A stretch of 64,000 nt of DNA from an uncultured Mediterraneibacter sp. (lineage in GTDB: Bacteria; Bacillota; Clostridia; Lachnospirales; Lachnospiraceae): positions 1 through 64,000 of the forward strand of contig CALWFV010000006.1 in assembly GCA_944377745.1 (NCBI GenBank), given 5' to 3'. The notes below the pieces were generated by a model. It was not told where the DNA came from. It saw only the letters and a list, made by a program, of their open reading frames with translations, and did no database searches. Made by a program: the position numbers and the translations under genes. This document shows, in pieces, positions 1 through 8,462 of the stretch; within the stretch, counting starts at the first letter, position 1; each line of letters begins with the position of its first letter.

Positions 1-3
1 TTT

Positions 4-45
4 CAGGGGCAGATGTGACTTCGTATGAAATCACATCTGCCCCTG
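4..45. terminator. 15-bp perfect inverted repeat at the left edge, probable terminator beyond glgB
   Basis: Two 15-base arms, at 4-18 and 31-45 (core GGGGCAGATGTGA), are exact reverse complements around a 12-base loop. It lies 66 bases beyond the glgB stop codon, where a terminator for that minus-strand gene is expected. The window edge hides any T-tract on the minus strand, so terminator function is inferred from position and stem strength only. Confidence 0.55.
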
Positions 46-110
46 TGTAGGACTATCTATTTCCCGACAGCCCCTTTTCATCATCCATTTTATATTTTCA
101 GGTACAGTCT

Positions 111-2036
111 CTAAAATTCAAACACAGCAACCCCATATGGTGGAAGCGGATATGCAAACGAATATTTCTGTCCGTCGCATTCCTGTTTCACCGGCTTATA
201 CAGAAGCGGTCTCGGCTCGCCTTTTCCGCCATACCGAATATCATCGCTGTTCAGTATCAGCCTGCACTGTTTTCTCCTCGGAACTCCCACACGGTAGTCT
301 CTTCTCTCCATCGGAGTAAAGTTGCACACAAAGAGCAGATTTTTCTTATTATCTTTGGAGTGTCTTAAGAAACTGTAGATGCTTCGGAAGCAGTCGTCCG
401 CATTAATCCACTCAAATCCCGCCGGATCCGAATCAAGCTCATACATCGCTTTGTTTTTCTTATACAGATGGAGCAGATCCCGATACCAGTTCTGTATTGC
501 CTGGTGTTCCGGCTCTTCCAGAAGATACCAATCGAGCTCCCTCTCCTCGCTCCACTCACGAAGCTGAGCGAATTCCTGTCCCATGAAGAGAAGTTTCTTG
601 CCCGGATGCCCTGTCATAAAGGCATATCCGGCTTTCAGGTTCGCATACTTGTCAAATCCAAGCCCCGGCATCTTATTAATCATGGAACACTTCAGATGCA
701 CCACCTCGTCATGGGAAAGTACAAGGATATAATTCTCACTGTATGCATAGGAGCTGGCAAACGTCATCATATTATGAGCATTCTTTCTAAAATAAGGATC
801 CAGCTTCATATATTCCGTAAAATCATGCATCCATCCCATATTCCATTTCAGGCTGAATCCAAGACCGCCATCCTCCGGCGCCCCTGTGACCTTCGGCCAT
901 GCAGTTGATTCCTCCGCAATCATCACGGCGCCCGGATTCCTCCCAAGGACGACAGAGTTCAGATGTTTGAAAAATTCGATCGCCTCGAGATTCTCGTTTC
1001 CGCCGTATTTGTTCGCCACCCACTGTCCGTCCTGTTTTCCATAGTCCAAATACAACATAGAAGCAACCGCATCCACGCGGAGCCCGTCCACGTGATAATG
1101 CTCGATCCAGAACAGTGCGTTTGCAATCAGAAAGTTCTTCACTTCTGGTTTACCGTAATCAAATATCTTCGTCCCCCAGTCCGGGTGCTCTCCTTTCCTG
1201 GGATCCGCATATTCGTAAGTAGGCGTTCCGTCGAAATCCGCAAGTCCATGAGCATCTCTCGGGAAATGCGCCGGTACCCAGTCGAGGATGACTCCGATCT
1301 TATTGCGGTGCAGATAGTTGATCATATATGCAAAGTCTTCCGGCGTTCCATACCTTGAAGTAGGAGCATAATAACCTGTAACCTGATATCCCCAGGAACC
1401 GTCAAAAGGATGCTCCGCCATTCCCATCAGCTCTACATGGGTATATCCCATATCCTTCACATATTTCGTAATGGCTTCCGCAAATTCTCTATAGGTATAA
1501 AATCCCTCATCCTCTCTTCCGGGGTGTCTCATCCAGGATCCGAGATGCACCTCGTAGATTGACATAGGATTCTCTTTATGGTCCCATGTCTTTCTGGTCT
1601 GCATCCATGCGTCATCCGTCCATTTGAGATGTGAGATATCTGTTACGATCGACGCAGTTCCCGGACGCAGTTCCGCGTAATTCGCGTATGGATCCGCTTT
1701 AAAGATCCGTTTTCCCTGCTGAGTCTCGATACAGAACTTATAGAGATCTCCTTCTTTCACACCAGGTACAAAACAGGTATAGATCCCCATCGGATCCTGA
1801 CGTTCCATATAGTTCGCCTCAAAATCCCATTCATTGAAATCCCCGACGACCGCAACTCTTCGTGCATTCGGCGCCCATACCGCAAAATACACCCCCTGTT
1901 CCCCATCTGCCGCCACCTTATGGGCACCCATTTTCTGATAGATCTCATAATGGTTGCCCTGCCCGAAAAGATACTGATCAAGTTCTCCGATCTCATAAGG
2001 CTGCACTGTCTTCTTTGCGCTCTTTTCCTTTACCAT
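111..2036 (-). CDS. glgB: 1,4-alpha-glucan branching enzyme GlgB
   Basis: Glycogen branching enzyme: it cuts alpha-1,4 chains and rejoins them as alpha-1,6 branches in the cytoplasm. The protein has an N-terminal CBM48-type domain (WAPNARRVAVVGDFN), a GH13 barrel with the nucleophile in DGLRVDAVASM, the acid/base in MIAEES and the third acid in LSHDEVVH, and a C-terminal beta domain. I place the start at the ATG at 2036 because GAGG sits 8 bases before it, which gives 641 residues; a TTG start at 2057 would add 7. Length is normal for the family. It stands alone here, about 55 kb from glgC-glgD, so glycogen genes are split. No clear promoter was found. Confidence 0.96.
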   Translation of the reverse strand: MVKEKSAKKTVQPYEIGELDQYLFGQGNHYEIYQKMGAHKVAADGEQGVYFAVWAPNARRVAVVGDFNEWDFEANYMERQDPMGIYTCFVPGVKEGDLYKFCIETQQGKRIFKADPYANYAELRPGTASIVTDISHLKWTDDAWMQTRKTWDHKENPMSIYEVHLGSWMRHPGREDEGFYTYREFAEAITKYVKDMGYTHVELMGMAEHPFDGSWGYQVTGYYAPTSRYGTPEDFAYMINYLHRNKIGVILDWVPAHFPRDAHGLADFDGTPTYEYADPRKGEHPDWGTKIFDYGKPEVKNFLIANALFWIEHYHVDGLRVDAVASMLYLDYGKQDGQWVANKYGGNENLEAIEFFKHLNSVVLGRNPGAVMIAEESTAWPKVTGAPEDGGLGFSLKWNMGWMHDFTEYMKLDPYFRKNAHNMMTFASSYAYSENYILVLSHDEVVHLKCSMINKMPGLGFDKYANLKAGYAFMTGHPGKKLLFMGQEFAQLREWSEERELDWYLLEEPEHQAIQNWYRDLLHLYKKNKAMYELDSDPAGFEWINADDCFRSIYSFLRHSKDNKKNLLFVCNFTPMERRDYRVGVPRRKQCRLILNSDDIRYGGKGEPRPLLYKPVKQECDGQKYSFAYPLPPYGVAVFEF

Positions 2037-2190
2037 AAAGCCCACCTCGCCGCTCAAATTTTAGCAACATTTCTCTTATAAAAAATACTGAAAAGCCACT
2101 CTGCATGCTCACAGTTTAACCGTTGCCACTTAATAATATCATTATACTTTAAAGGTTCAGAAAAAGAAAGTCAAAAGCTGTTTTGTAATA

Positions 2191-2226
2191 AAAAATAGAC
2201 AGTCTTTTTTAGGACTGTCTATTTTT
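2191..2226 (-). terminator. Rho-independent terminator after the TPR/AAA-type gene
   Basis: A perfect 14-bp stem (AAAAATAGACAGTC with its complement, 2191-2204 and 2213-2226) with an 8-base loop is followed on the minus strand by a run of T. It starts 10 bases past the stop codon of the 1074-residue protein. The T-rich sequence on both sides means it could work in both directions. Confidence 0.88.
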
Positions 2227-2235
2227 GTTTAACTT

Positions 2236-5200
2236 TCAAATATTGAAATCCTTCTCGGAGAGCAGGATCCGATCCGCGTCATCCGTATTTTTCCCGAATA
2301 CCCGCTTCACCAGTTTCTTCGCCGAAGCCTTCTGGGAATGCTGGATCGCCTCATCCATCACCTCTTTTACCTCGGCGACCGTAACTGCATGGTCCTCTCT
2401 CTGGAGCGAATCGATCCTGCTGTAGAGGGCCAGGATTCCCATCTCATCGATGCGGTACCCATTTTCCTGCGCATATGTCTGTCCAAATGTAACGAGCTCA
2501 TCATTAATGAAGATCGGTACTTCCAGCCGTGAGGTAAACTTTCTTCTGAATTCCCGGTTGGATGAAAGCAGACGGTCAAGCGGTTTTCTCTGCTCCTCAA
2601 GGACAATCAGCAGTTCGCCCGTATCTTTCTCCATTGCCTTGTTCAGACGCGTAACTGTCTTTTCATTCAGCTTTCCGGCTTTTTCAATGATCAATGCGCC
2701 GCCGTACAGCTTATTGAAAATATCTCCTATCTTTTTCTTATTAAGAGATTCTCCGGTCACGATAGCAACCTTCCCCTGCCTGATGTTCCTCTGCTTCTGG
2801 ATCGCCTTGACCACATCTACCGCGAGAACAGTCTTTCCGTTCCCCTTATTTCCAATAATGAGGAGGTTTCCTGTCCTCGAAGTACCGTTTCTGTTTGTAC
2901 AGTTCTTATCCTGTTCAAGTACATCCACCAGCTGTTCGCTCATTCCCCTGACAGGTACAAAGTAGGAAAACAGTTTCTTCTGTTCCTCCGTCAGACCGGC
3001 TCGCGTGCCGACTCCACTCTGCATCTGCAGATCATAACGCCCATGCACAATAAATCCCGTATCAGAGATAGAAAGCGCGTCCGAGATCTCATCCAGCGGC
3101 AGCGGAGCCGTCTTTCCTGTCGCGATCATCTTCGCCGTCTCTTTCCTGCTCAGAGGCGTCGTAGCCGAAAGAATATCCAGATTGTCGTCATCATCATCCG
3201 GGATTTCTCTGTCATCCGCCTCCTGACTGTGATCAGGGTTCACCCGGAACTCTTCCTCAAAATCCGGAACCACATCGTCATATTCCTCCGCATCACCCTC
3301 GGAAAAATAATCCTCACCGTCATCTGCAATAATCTCTTCATCGTCTGTCAGACTCTCTGCATCGTCCTCAGAGAAATATTCGTCCTCTTCAAGATACTCC
3401 TCTTCGTAATCTTCTTGAGAGTCCCCTTCCTCGTACTCTTCTGCTTCAGAATATTCCTCTTCATATTCCTCATCCTCAAATTCTTCCACTTCGGAATACT
3501 CGTCTTCATATTCCTCCCCGCCATCCGGATCAAGATCCTCTTCCTCAAAGAAATCCTCTGACTCTTCATAGTCCTCATAATCATCTGGATCATCCAGAGC
3601 CAGGTCATCGTCTATCCGGAGTTCATCAGCCAGTTTCCCCATATTCTCACGGGAATCCTCAACACGCCCCTTCTCTTTTACCGGTTCTTCCGGCGGGATC
3701 ACGCCTTCAATCTCATCGATCATTCTCTGGATATCCGGCGGAAGTATCGGTTCTGTTTTCTTCTTTTCTTCCATAATCTCCCCAGTTTTTTCCCCTTCTT
3801 CAGTTTCTGTTATTGTGTCCCGAATTATATCTTCTTCATTCTGCTTCTGAAGTCTCTCCCCATCTTCATCAACTGTTTCTGCCTCATTCTCCTCCGTCTC
3901 TTCAATTTCAGCTTCCTCTATGATCTCCTCTGAAATCTCCTCAGATTCTGGCTCTTCTATGATCTCCTTCGGAATATCCTCAGATTCTGGCTCCTCTATG
4001 ATCTCTTCCGGAATATCCTCAGATTCTGGCTCCTCTATGATCTCCTCCGGAACCTCCTCAGATTCTAGCTCCTCTATGATCTCCTCCGGAACCTCCTCAG
4101 ATTCTGGCTCCTCTATGATCTCCTCCGGAATATCCTCGGATTCAGTTCTCTCCTCTGCGAGCTCCTCATCCTGTGTTTCCCATCCGGAAAGGATATCTGC
4201 AAGGCTCATCTGTCCGGTAATCTGATCGTCATCAGTTTTCCGGGGTTCAGCAGCCACTTCCCCTTCATTTTCTCCTTCAACGAGGAATTCCTCTGCCTCT
4301 GACACATCCAGAGTTTCACTTAAAATTTCCTCTTCCAGCTCCTCACTTTCTTCCGGGATCAATTCCGTAAATCCGCTTGAAGCCGCCATAGGTTCCCTTA
4401 GTTCGTTTCTGTTCCTCTCCCTATTCTCTGAGACCTGATGTACCATATCCAGATCCGCTACCGATTCAATTTCATCAATCTCACTGGCGAGATCGGTCAT
4501 ATCAGGTTCCGATTCTCCCTCGATAATCGATGCGTTTTCTCCACTTAGAGCAGACTCTTCGCCAGGATGTAGGAGTTTCTGCAGCGCCTCGTCCAGGCGC
4601 ATTGTATCTCCAATTTTCCCTGTCTTTCCTCCTGTTCTCGGCTCTGGGATATTCATCTCCTCAGCTTCCTCCGACTGACCGCCCTCTATATAATCAGTCT
4701 CTTTCTGCTCCAAAGCATCAACTGAGTCTGATATACCTCTGTCAACTTCACGTTCTTCAGAAGTTTTTGTTTCCTCCTCATCTCCATTCCCGTAAAATGA
4801 CTCCAGATCCGGCATCTCTTCTGTCTCGGCAGTCACCTTCTCAAATCTGTGATCATATTTTTCCTGCTGGGATGGAGTCAACGGCTTATACTGCATCTTC
4901 AGTTCCATTGCCTTGTAGACATACTGTCCTTCGCTGAACCACAGGATCAGATCATCACATTCCTCCAGACATTCTGCCGTCATGCCCGCTTCCTGATAAA
5001 GTTTCGCAAGTTCATATGCCCACTCTTCAATGTATTCCGCTTTCTTAAACTCCTCCAGTGCCTCAATCTGCTGCTCTATTGGAGCCCGCTGAGCGCGGAG
5101 GATCTGATAACGCAGTATATGCTGATTCGGATCCTTGGGAGCGGTCTGCATGAAATCATCATAATAATCTATCGCTTCATCCACATTTCCTGTCTTGATA

Positions 5201-5460
5201 GCCAGCGTACATAGTTTAAAGATAACTTTTCTGCTGCCATCTGCACGGTGATAAGCAGTCCGCAGAACATCATAACTTTTCTGAAACTCTTTGTTCTTCT
5301 CATATATGTCACTGACATTTGTCAGCATGGTAACATTTCTCACTCTTTTCCAGTCAATTTCATCGGCTATTGCTGCCGCCTTACCGTACGAGCCGTCTTC
5401 CATAAGTTCAAGCATCTGTTCTGTCTTTAACTTATAATCATACTTATCCACCGCACTCAC
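2236..5460 (-). CDS. TPR/acidic-repeat protein with C-terminal AAA-type ATPase domain
   Basis: I do not recognise a named family. Residues about 1-210 are helical with TPR-like repeats. Residues about 215-780 are extremely acidic and low complexity, including six copies of a 13-residue repeat (PEEIIEEPESEDI type). The last ~250 residues form a P-loop ATPase: Walker A GNKGNGKT, a hydrophobic strand GGALIIEKAG at the Walker B position (with E rather than D) and an arginine-finger-like segment SSNREFRRKF. There is no signal peptide or membrane segment, so it is probably cytoplasmic. Start is GTG at 5460 or GTG at 5451, the second having GAGGTGA before it. It has its own promoter and terminator. 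A scaffold or remodelling role is possible but unproven. Confidence 0.85.
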   Translation of the reverse strand: MSAVDKYDYKLKTEQMLELMEDGSYGKAAAIADEIDWKRVRNVTMLTNVSDIYEKNKEFQKSYDVLRTAYHRADGSRKVIFKLCTLAIKTGNVDEAIDYYDDFMQTAPKDPNQHILRYQILRAQRAPIEQQIEALEEFKKAEYIEEWAYELAKLYQEAGMTAECLEECDDLILWFSEGQYVYKAMELKMQYKPLTPSQQEKYDHRFEKVTAETEEMPDLESFYGNGDEEETKTSEEREVDRGISDSVDALEQKETDYIEGGQSEEAEEMNIPEPRTGGKTGKIGDTMRLDEALQKLLHPGEESALSGENASIIEGESEPDMTDLASEIDEIESVADLDMVHQVSENRERNRNELREPMAASSGFTELIPEESEELEEEILSETLDVSEAEEFLVEGENEGEVAAEPRKTDDDQITGQMSLADILSGWETQDEELAEERTESEDIPEEIIEEPESEEVPEEIIEELESEEVPEEIIEEPESEDIPEEIIEEPESEDIPKEIIEEPESEEISEEIIEEAEIEETEENEAETVDEDGERLQKQNEEDIIRDTITETEEGEKTGEIMEEKKKTEPILPPDIQRMIDEIEGVIPPEEPVKEKGRVEDSRENMGKLADELRIDDDLALDDPDDYEDYEESEDFFEEEDLDPDGGEEYEDEYSEVEEFEDEEYEEEYSEAEEYEEGDSQEDYEEEYLEEDEYFSEDDAESLTDDEEIIADDGEDYFSEGDAEEYDDVVPDFEEEFRVNPDHSQEADDREIPDDDDDNLDILSATTPLSRKETAKMIATGKTAPLPLDEISDALSISDTGFIVHGRYDLQMQSGVGTRAGLTEEQKKLFSYFVPVRGMSEQLVDVLEQDKNCTNRNGTSRTGNLLIIGNKGNGKTVLAVDVVKAIQKQRNIRQGKVAIVTGESLNKKKIGDIFNKLYGGALIIEKAGKLNEKTVTRLNKAMEKDTGELLIVLEEQRKPLDRLLSSNREFRRKFTSRLEVPIFINDELVTFGQTYAQENGYRIDEMGILALYSRIDSLQREDHAVTVAEVKEVMDEAIQHSQKASAKKLVKRVFGKNTDDADRILLSEKDFNI
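3913..4143 (-). repeat. Six tandem 39-bp units encoding a 13-residue acidic repeat
   Basis: The DNA repeats a unit centred on TCCTCTATGATCTCCTCC about every 39 bases, six times, within the TPR/AAA-type gene. The protein unit is close to PEEIIEEPESEDI. Because 39 is a multiple of 3, gain or loss of units changes length and not frame, so copy number probably varies between strains. Confidence 0.85.
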
Positions 5461-5537
5461 CTCATCGAAAATAATATTTCATCGGTCACATTTCTTTATA
5501 TTTGTGCCATGCTTACACAAGCCGATATTCTTTCAAT

Positions 5538-5566
5538 AGTTTATCATATGAAAACCGTAATGTCAA
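5538..5566 (-). promoter_or_regulatory. Sigma-A promoter of the TPR/AAA-type gene
   Basis: On the minus strand TTGACA (5566-5561) is 17 bases from TAAACT (5543-5538), pointing at the GTG start about 75 bases downstream. The match to the -35 consensus is perfect. Confidence 0.75.
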
Positions 5567-5567
5567 A

Positions 5568-5603
5568 AAAATGCATCCCCAATTGACATTGGCGATGCAT
5601 TTT
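5568..5603. terminator. Bidirectional hairpin with T-tracts on both strands
   Basis: AAAATGCATC pairs with GATGCATTTT, with an inner CCAAT/ATTGG stem and a TGAC loop. A run of T follows on either strand. It directly abuts the promoter at 5538-5566 and would insulate that promoter from transcription arriving from the decayed region on its right. Confidence 0.75.
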
Positions 5604-5734
5604 ATTTTTTATTTAATTTTTCCATTATTTTTATTTTATATTTTATCGGAGGAATGTATCTTGATTCCTGTTCCTGTAAGACCTCTGCCGTCTGTTATCC
5701 GAATTCATTGCCCGATTTTTAAGTCCTCCTTAAA

Positions 5735-6199
5735 TTAAATCTTCTCTCTTCCGATAACAATTTGAGGTTCATAACAAAATCCTTTTTTCTTCACTTTCGT
5801 TTCAGATCAGGTACCATTTTTATATTCGCTAAGAAATCTTCCTGGTTATTCTTCCTATAATCTTTCAGCAGAAGCAGTACTGTCACTCAATATTCCAACG
5901 GCTTACTTAATTATTCCTTCTATAACCATCTGTCCCTTAATTTATAAAAATAATATTCTACTCAATGTTTCTTTACACATCTTTGGAAATTCTGTTATAT
6001 GTGGTATCTATATTCAATACGTCTGCAAATGTTGGATCTCTTGATTTTATCCGAAATCTGAACTCTCCGATCTGTCTCTTCCATTCTGATTATTTTCGGA
6101 TCATTAGTCTTTTCTTCAGCAAAGGTCTCTTTCTTCACAGGAACTTGCATTTGCCGTACCACTGACATATTGATAATTAACTGAAACTATACTGTCCAT
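5735..6199 (-). pseudogene. Decayed small coding region, unknown function
   Basis: From the ATG at 6199, with AGGAGGT 7 bases upstream, reading gives MDSIVSVNYQYVSG and stops after 27 codons at 6116. Shifting frame once continues as KKETFAEEKTNDP..MEETDRRVQISDKIK, and shifting again gives DPTFADVLNIDTTYN to a stop at 5973. Together they look like one ~77-residue protein with two frameshifts. Further left, fragments such as KDYRKNNQEDFLANIK and YEPQIVIGREKI, stopping at 5735, look like a second or continued broken reading frame. Base composition is far richer in A and T than the neighbours. I cannot name the family; calling it decayed is inference from reading-frame continuity. Confidence 0.4.
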
Positions 6200-6316
6200 G
6201 GGACTTACCTCCTGCCTTGTATTTCTAACCTAATCGAACAACTCTTCCATTTTGTTCTCTTAGATAAATATCCTCTGAGAATTTAAATATTTTTATATCT
6301 CTTTTGGATTGACTTA

Positions 6317-6345
6317 ATAATATCACCCAGCCCTATTTTTGTCAA
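6317..6345 (-). promoter_or_regulatory. Near-perfect sigma-A promoter before the decayed small gene
   Basis: TTGACA (6345-6340), a 17-base spacer and TATTAT (6322-6317) on the minus strand. It would start transcription about 110 bases before the ATG at 6199, leaving a fairly long 5' leader. Confidence 0.75.
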
Positions 6346-6479
6346 CACATTTTTTCTATATTTCAATAGTTATTTTTATAATTTTATATTTTTTCTTATT
6401 TTTTCAGAATATTCAGAAAATATGAAATCATCCCCACTCTTTCGATATCAGTGACAGAAAAGCCTGAGCATGATCTTGT

Positions 6480-7595
6480 TCAGTTCTCCGAATCATACTT
6501 CCTTATAATACAGTCAGCCTTTCCGTTTTTCTTTGCTTCATACAACGCAGCATCGACCTGACGGAAAATGATGTTGAAGTCAACCTCCTGATCCTCGACC
6601 AGTACCGCTCCCGCACTTCCCGTTACTTTAACCCCCTCTCTGTTCCATGCCAAATCCTTCAACCTGCGCTGAATCATCGCAAACTTCTTTTTCATGAGTT
6701 TTGATGATGCAACATCCTTCATAAGTACCATAAACTCATCTCCTCCGAAACGGCCTATAATGTCTGTGGATCTGAACGTTTCAAGAAGGATCCACCCCGT
6801 ATTCTGAAGAACCTCATCGCCTGCCGCATGCCCTTTCGTATCATTGATCTTCTTAAAATTATCCAGGTCTATTATGATAACGGTACATCTGACATCAGGG
6901 TTATGTATCTTAAAATACTCCTGAAACGCTTCAAGAACAGTTTTCTTGTTCAAAATATCAGTCAGGGAATCTCTTGTGCTAAGCTGTTTGTATTTCATGC
7001 GGGCTTCAAAGTCCCTGACTCTCAGGAACATGATCATATTAATGCCAATAACCGAGCAGGCAAGAGCCGCAATCGATGCGAATATATCATACTGCCCTAT
7101 CTCAGGATCCTTGAAGCTGATCTCAGCGGCAATATATCCAATCTCCGCTGCCCCTATAATTCCGTAGGAAACATAGAAAAGTACGATAAAAAGCGACGGG
7201 ATAACCATACACATAATCGGCATAAATGATCCCGGAGCGGACGGAGTCCCTGCCGTATCGATCAATATCACAAAGGAGAATAATATTACCTCAAACAATA
7301 CGCACATGGCTGTGACCTCTCCGCTCTTTTTCACCGTCCTGAAACTGTTATACAGATAAGTCACCACACAGCAGAAAGCTGAAGCCGGAATAAATCCGAT
7401 ATGGTAAATGCTGGGAGTCCAGCCCTTTATAATAAAAGGGGTGATAAGTATAAGAAGAACAAGGAGCAGTAATGACGCAATATTAGCCACGAGAAGCAGC
7501 CTGATGTTCCCCTCTGCGTTTTCCGCTGCCCCCTCTTCAAAATATTTTGTACGCTTCGCGAACTCCGTTTTTATGAAATCAATCATCCTGCGCAT
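6480..7595 (-). CDS. Membrane-bound diguanylate cyclase (GGDEF)
   Basis: Makes cyclic di-GMP from two GTP. About six hydrophobic segments occupy residues ~25-195, with no recognisable extracellular sensor domain. The GGDEF domain is at ~205-371: the active-site motif is exactly GGDEF at residues 284-288, and RSTD ends five residues before it, matching the RxxD inhibitory site, so product feedback is expected. The start at 7595 has AGAGGGA upstream. It lies 24 bases after treR on the same strand, with no terminator seen between them, so the two may share a transcript from the treR promoter. The signal sensed is unknown. Confidence 0.93.
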   Translation of the reverse strand: MRRMIDFIKTEFAKRTKYFEEGAAENAEGNIRLLLVANIASLLLLVLLILITPFIIKGWTPSIYHIGFIPASAFCCVVTYLYNSFRTVKKSGEVTAMCVLFEVILFSFVILIDTAGTPSAPGSFMPIMCMVIPSLFIVLFYVSYGIIGAAEIGYIAAEISFKDPEIGQYDIFASIAALACSVIGINMIMFLRVRDFEARMKYKQLSTRDSLTDILNKKTVLEAFQEYFKIHNPDVRCTVIIIDLDNFKKINDTKGHAAGDEVLQNTGWILLETFRSTDIIGRFGGDEFMVLMKDVASSKLMKKKFAMIQRRLKDLAWNREGVKVTGSAGAVLVEDQEVDFNIIFRQVDAALYEAKKNGKADCIIRKYDSEN

Positions 7596-7619
7596 CTGAC
7601 ATCCCTCTTTCCACTCTGA

Positions 7620-8369
7620 TCATAATTTTCTTTTATCCTGCGCAGATATTTTCCGCCTTGTCGCCACGTCCTGGAACATAAAACAGTCAGGGCGGTGACG
7701 CGACTGAGTATACTCGAACTGTATCCCGTTATCATCGAACGTCTGGCTTGTAATGACCGCCATACAGTTATAGTCCTTCAGGTCAATGTATTTCTCATCC
7801 ACCTGAGTGACCTTCTCAACCGTAAGTGTTCTCTTACTGGTTGAGATCGTAAGCCCCTTTATATTTTCCAGATAATCATAGACCGAACTCTCGGCAATTT
7901 CCAGGGTGATCCCTTCTGTGAGCTCTTTTAGAAAATAGTTGTGATCCAGGATGAGAGGCATCCCGTCCAGGGACCGGAGGCGCTGGATATAATACAGTGG
8001 TGTCCCCCTGACAAATCCTGTACGTCTCTCTATCTTGATATCTGCAGTAATTTCGGCAAACTGAAGCACACGAGTAAAAGGAACCTTCCTGTTTCTCGCC
8101 GCCGATTCTTTGAAAGATTCAATTCCACCCACTGTAAAGGCGGTCTGCTCAATCGGCTGAAAAATGTTCCTGACCCCCTTTCCGTGCATCGGCTGTACAT
8201 ACCCGTCAGATGTAAGCTCGGCTATTGCACGGCGTACAGTATTACGAGAACATCCGTATTCTTTCACGAGAGTATTCTCCGATGGAAGCATCTGCTGATA
8301 CCCATAAAATTCTGTCTCTATTTTTTCTTTTAAGTCCTTATAGATACGGTCATACTTAGCTTTAGGCAT
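7620..8369 (-). CDS. treR: GntR-family trehalose operon repressor TreR
   Basis: Transcription factor with an N-terminal GntR winged helix (residues ~5-70; LPSENTLVKEYGCSRNTVRR) and a C-terminal UTRA ligand domain (~90-245). The family member TreR binds trehalose 6-phosphate and releases the tre promoter. Support for this identity here: a palindromic box TGTTTAAACA lies just after its own -10 element, and the same core occurs twice in the promoter of the trehalose PTS gene at 19.3 kb. In most relatives treR sits beside treA; here about 11 kb separates them. Length of 249 residues is normal. Specificity is inferred from the shared boxes and from N-terminal resemblance to TreR. Confidence 0.88.
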   Translation of the reverse strand: MPKAKYDRIYKDLKEKIETEFYGYQQMLPSENTLVKEYGCSRNTVRRAIAELTSDGYVQPMHGKGVRNIFQPIEQTAFTVGGIESFKESAARNRKVPFTRVLQFAEITADIKIERRTGFVRGTPLYYIQRLRSLDGMPLILDHNYFLKELTEGITLEIAESSVYDYLENIKGLTISTSKRTLTVEKVTQVDEKYIDLKDYNCMAVITSQTFDDNGIQFEYTQSRHRPDCFMFQDVATRRKISAQDKRKL

Positions 8370-8393
8370 TGTTCATCCCTTTTCTCGCCCACT

Positions 8394-8405
8394 CTTGTTT
8401 AAACA
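8394..8405. promoter_or_regulatory. TreR box in front of treR (autoregulation)
   Basis: CTTGTTTAAACA contains the 10-bp perfect palindrome TGTTTAAACA. It sits just downstream of the treR -10 element, where a bound repressor would block initiation. The same core is found at 19344-19355 and, with one change, at 19372-19383. Confidence 0.75.
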
Positions 8406-8415
8406 TCCTCTTTTT

Positions 8416-8444
8416 ATTATAGAAATGACCGTCTCCAAAATCAA
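8416..8444 (-). promoter_or_regulatory. Sigma-A promoter of treR
   Basis: Minus strand: TTGATT (8444-8439), 17-base spacer, TATAAT (8421-8416). The TreR box follows 10 bases after the -10 element. Confidence 0.82.
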
Positions 8445-8462
8445 GATAAAAAAGGTTTTTTC

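Noticed and set aside
3913..4143. CRISPR array
   Set aside because: The 39-bp units are contiguous with no spacers and encode a protein repeat.
3920..4225. A plus-strand frame encoding a Ser-rich repeat protein (MISSEISSDSGSSM)
   Set aside because: It is the antisense reading of the 13-residue acidic repeat in the TPR/AAA-type gene and has no ribosome site.
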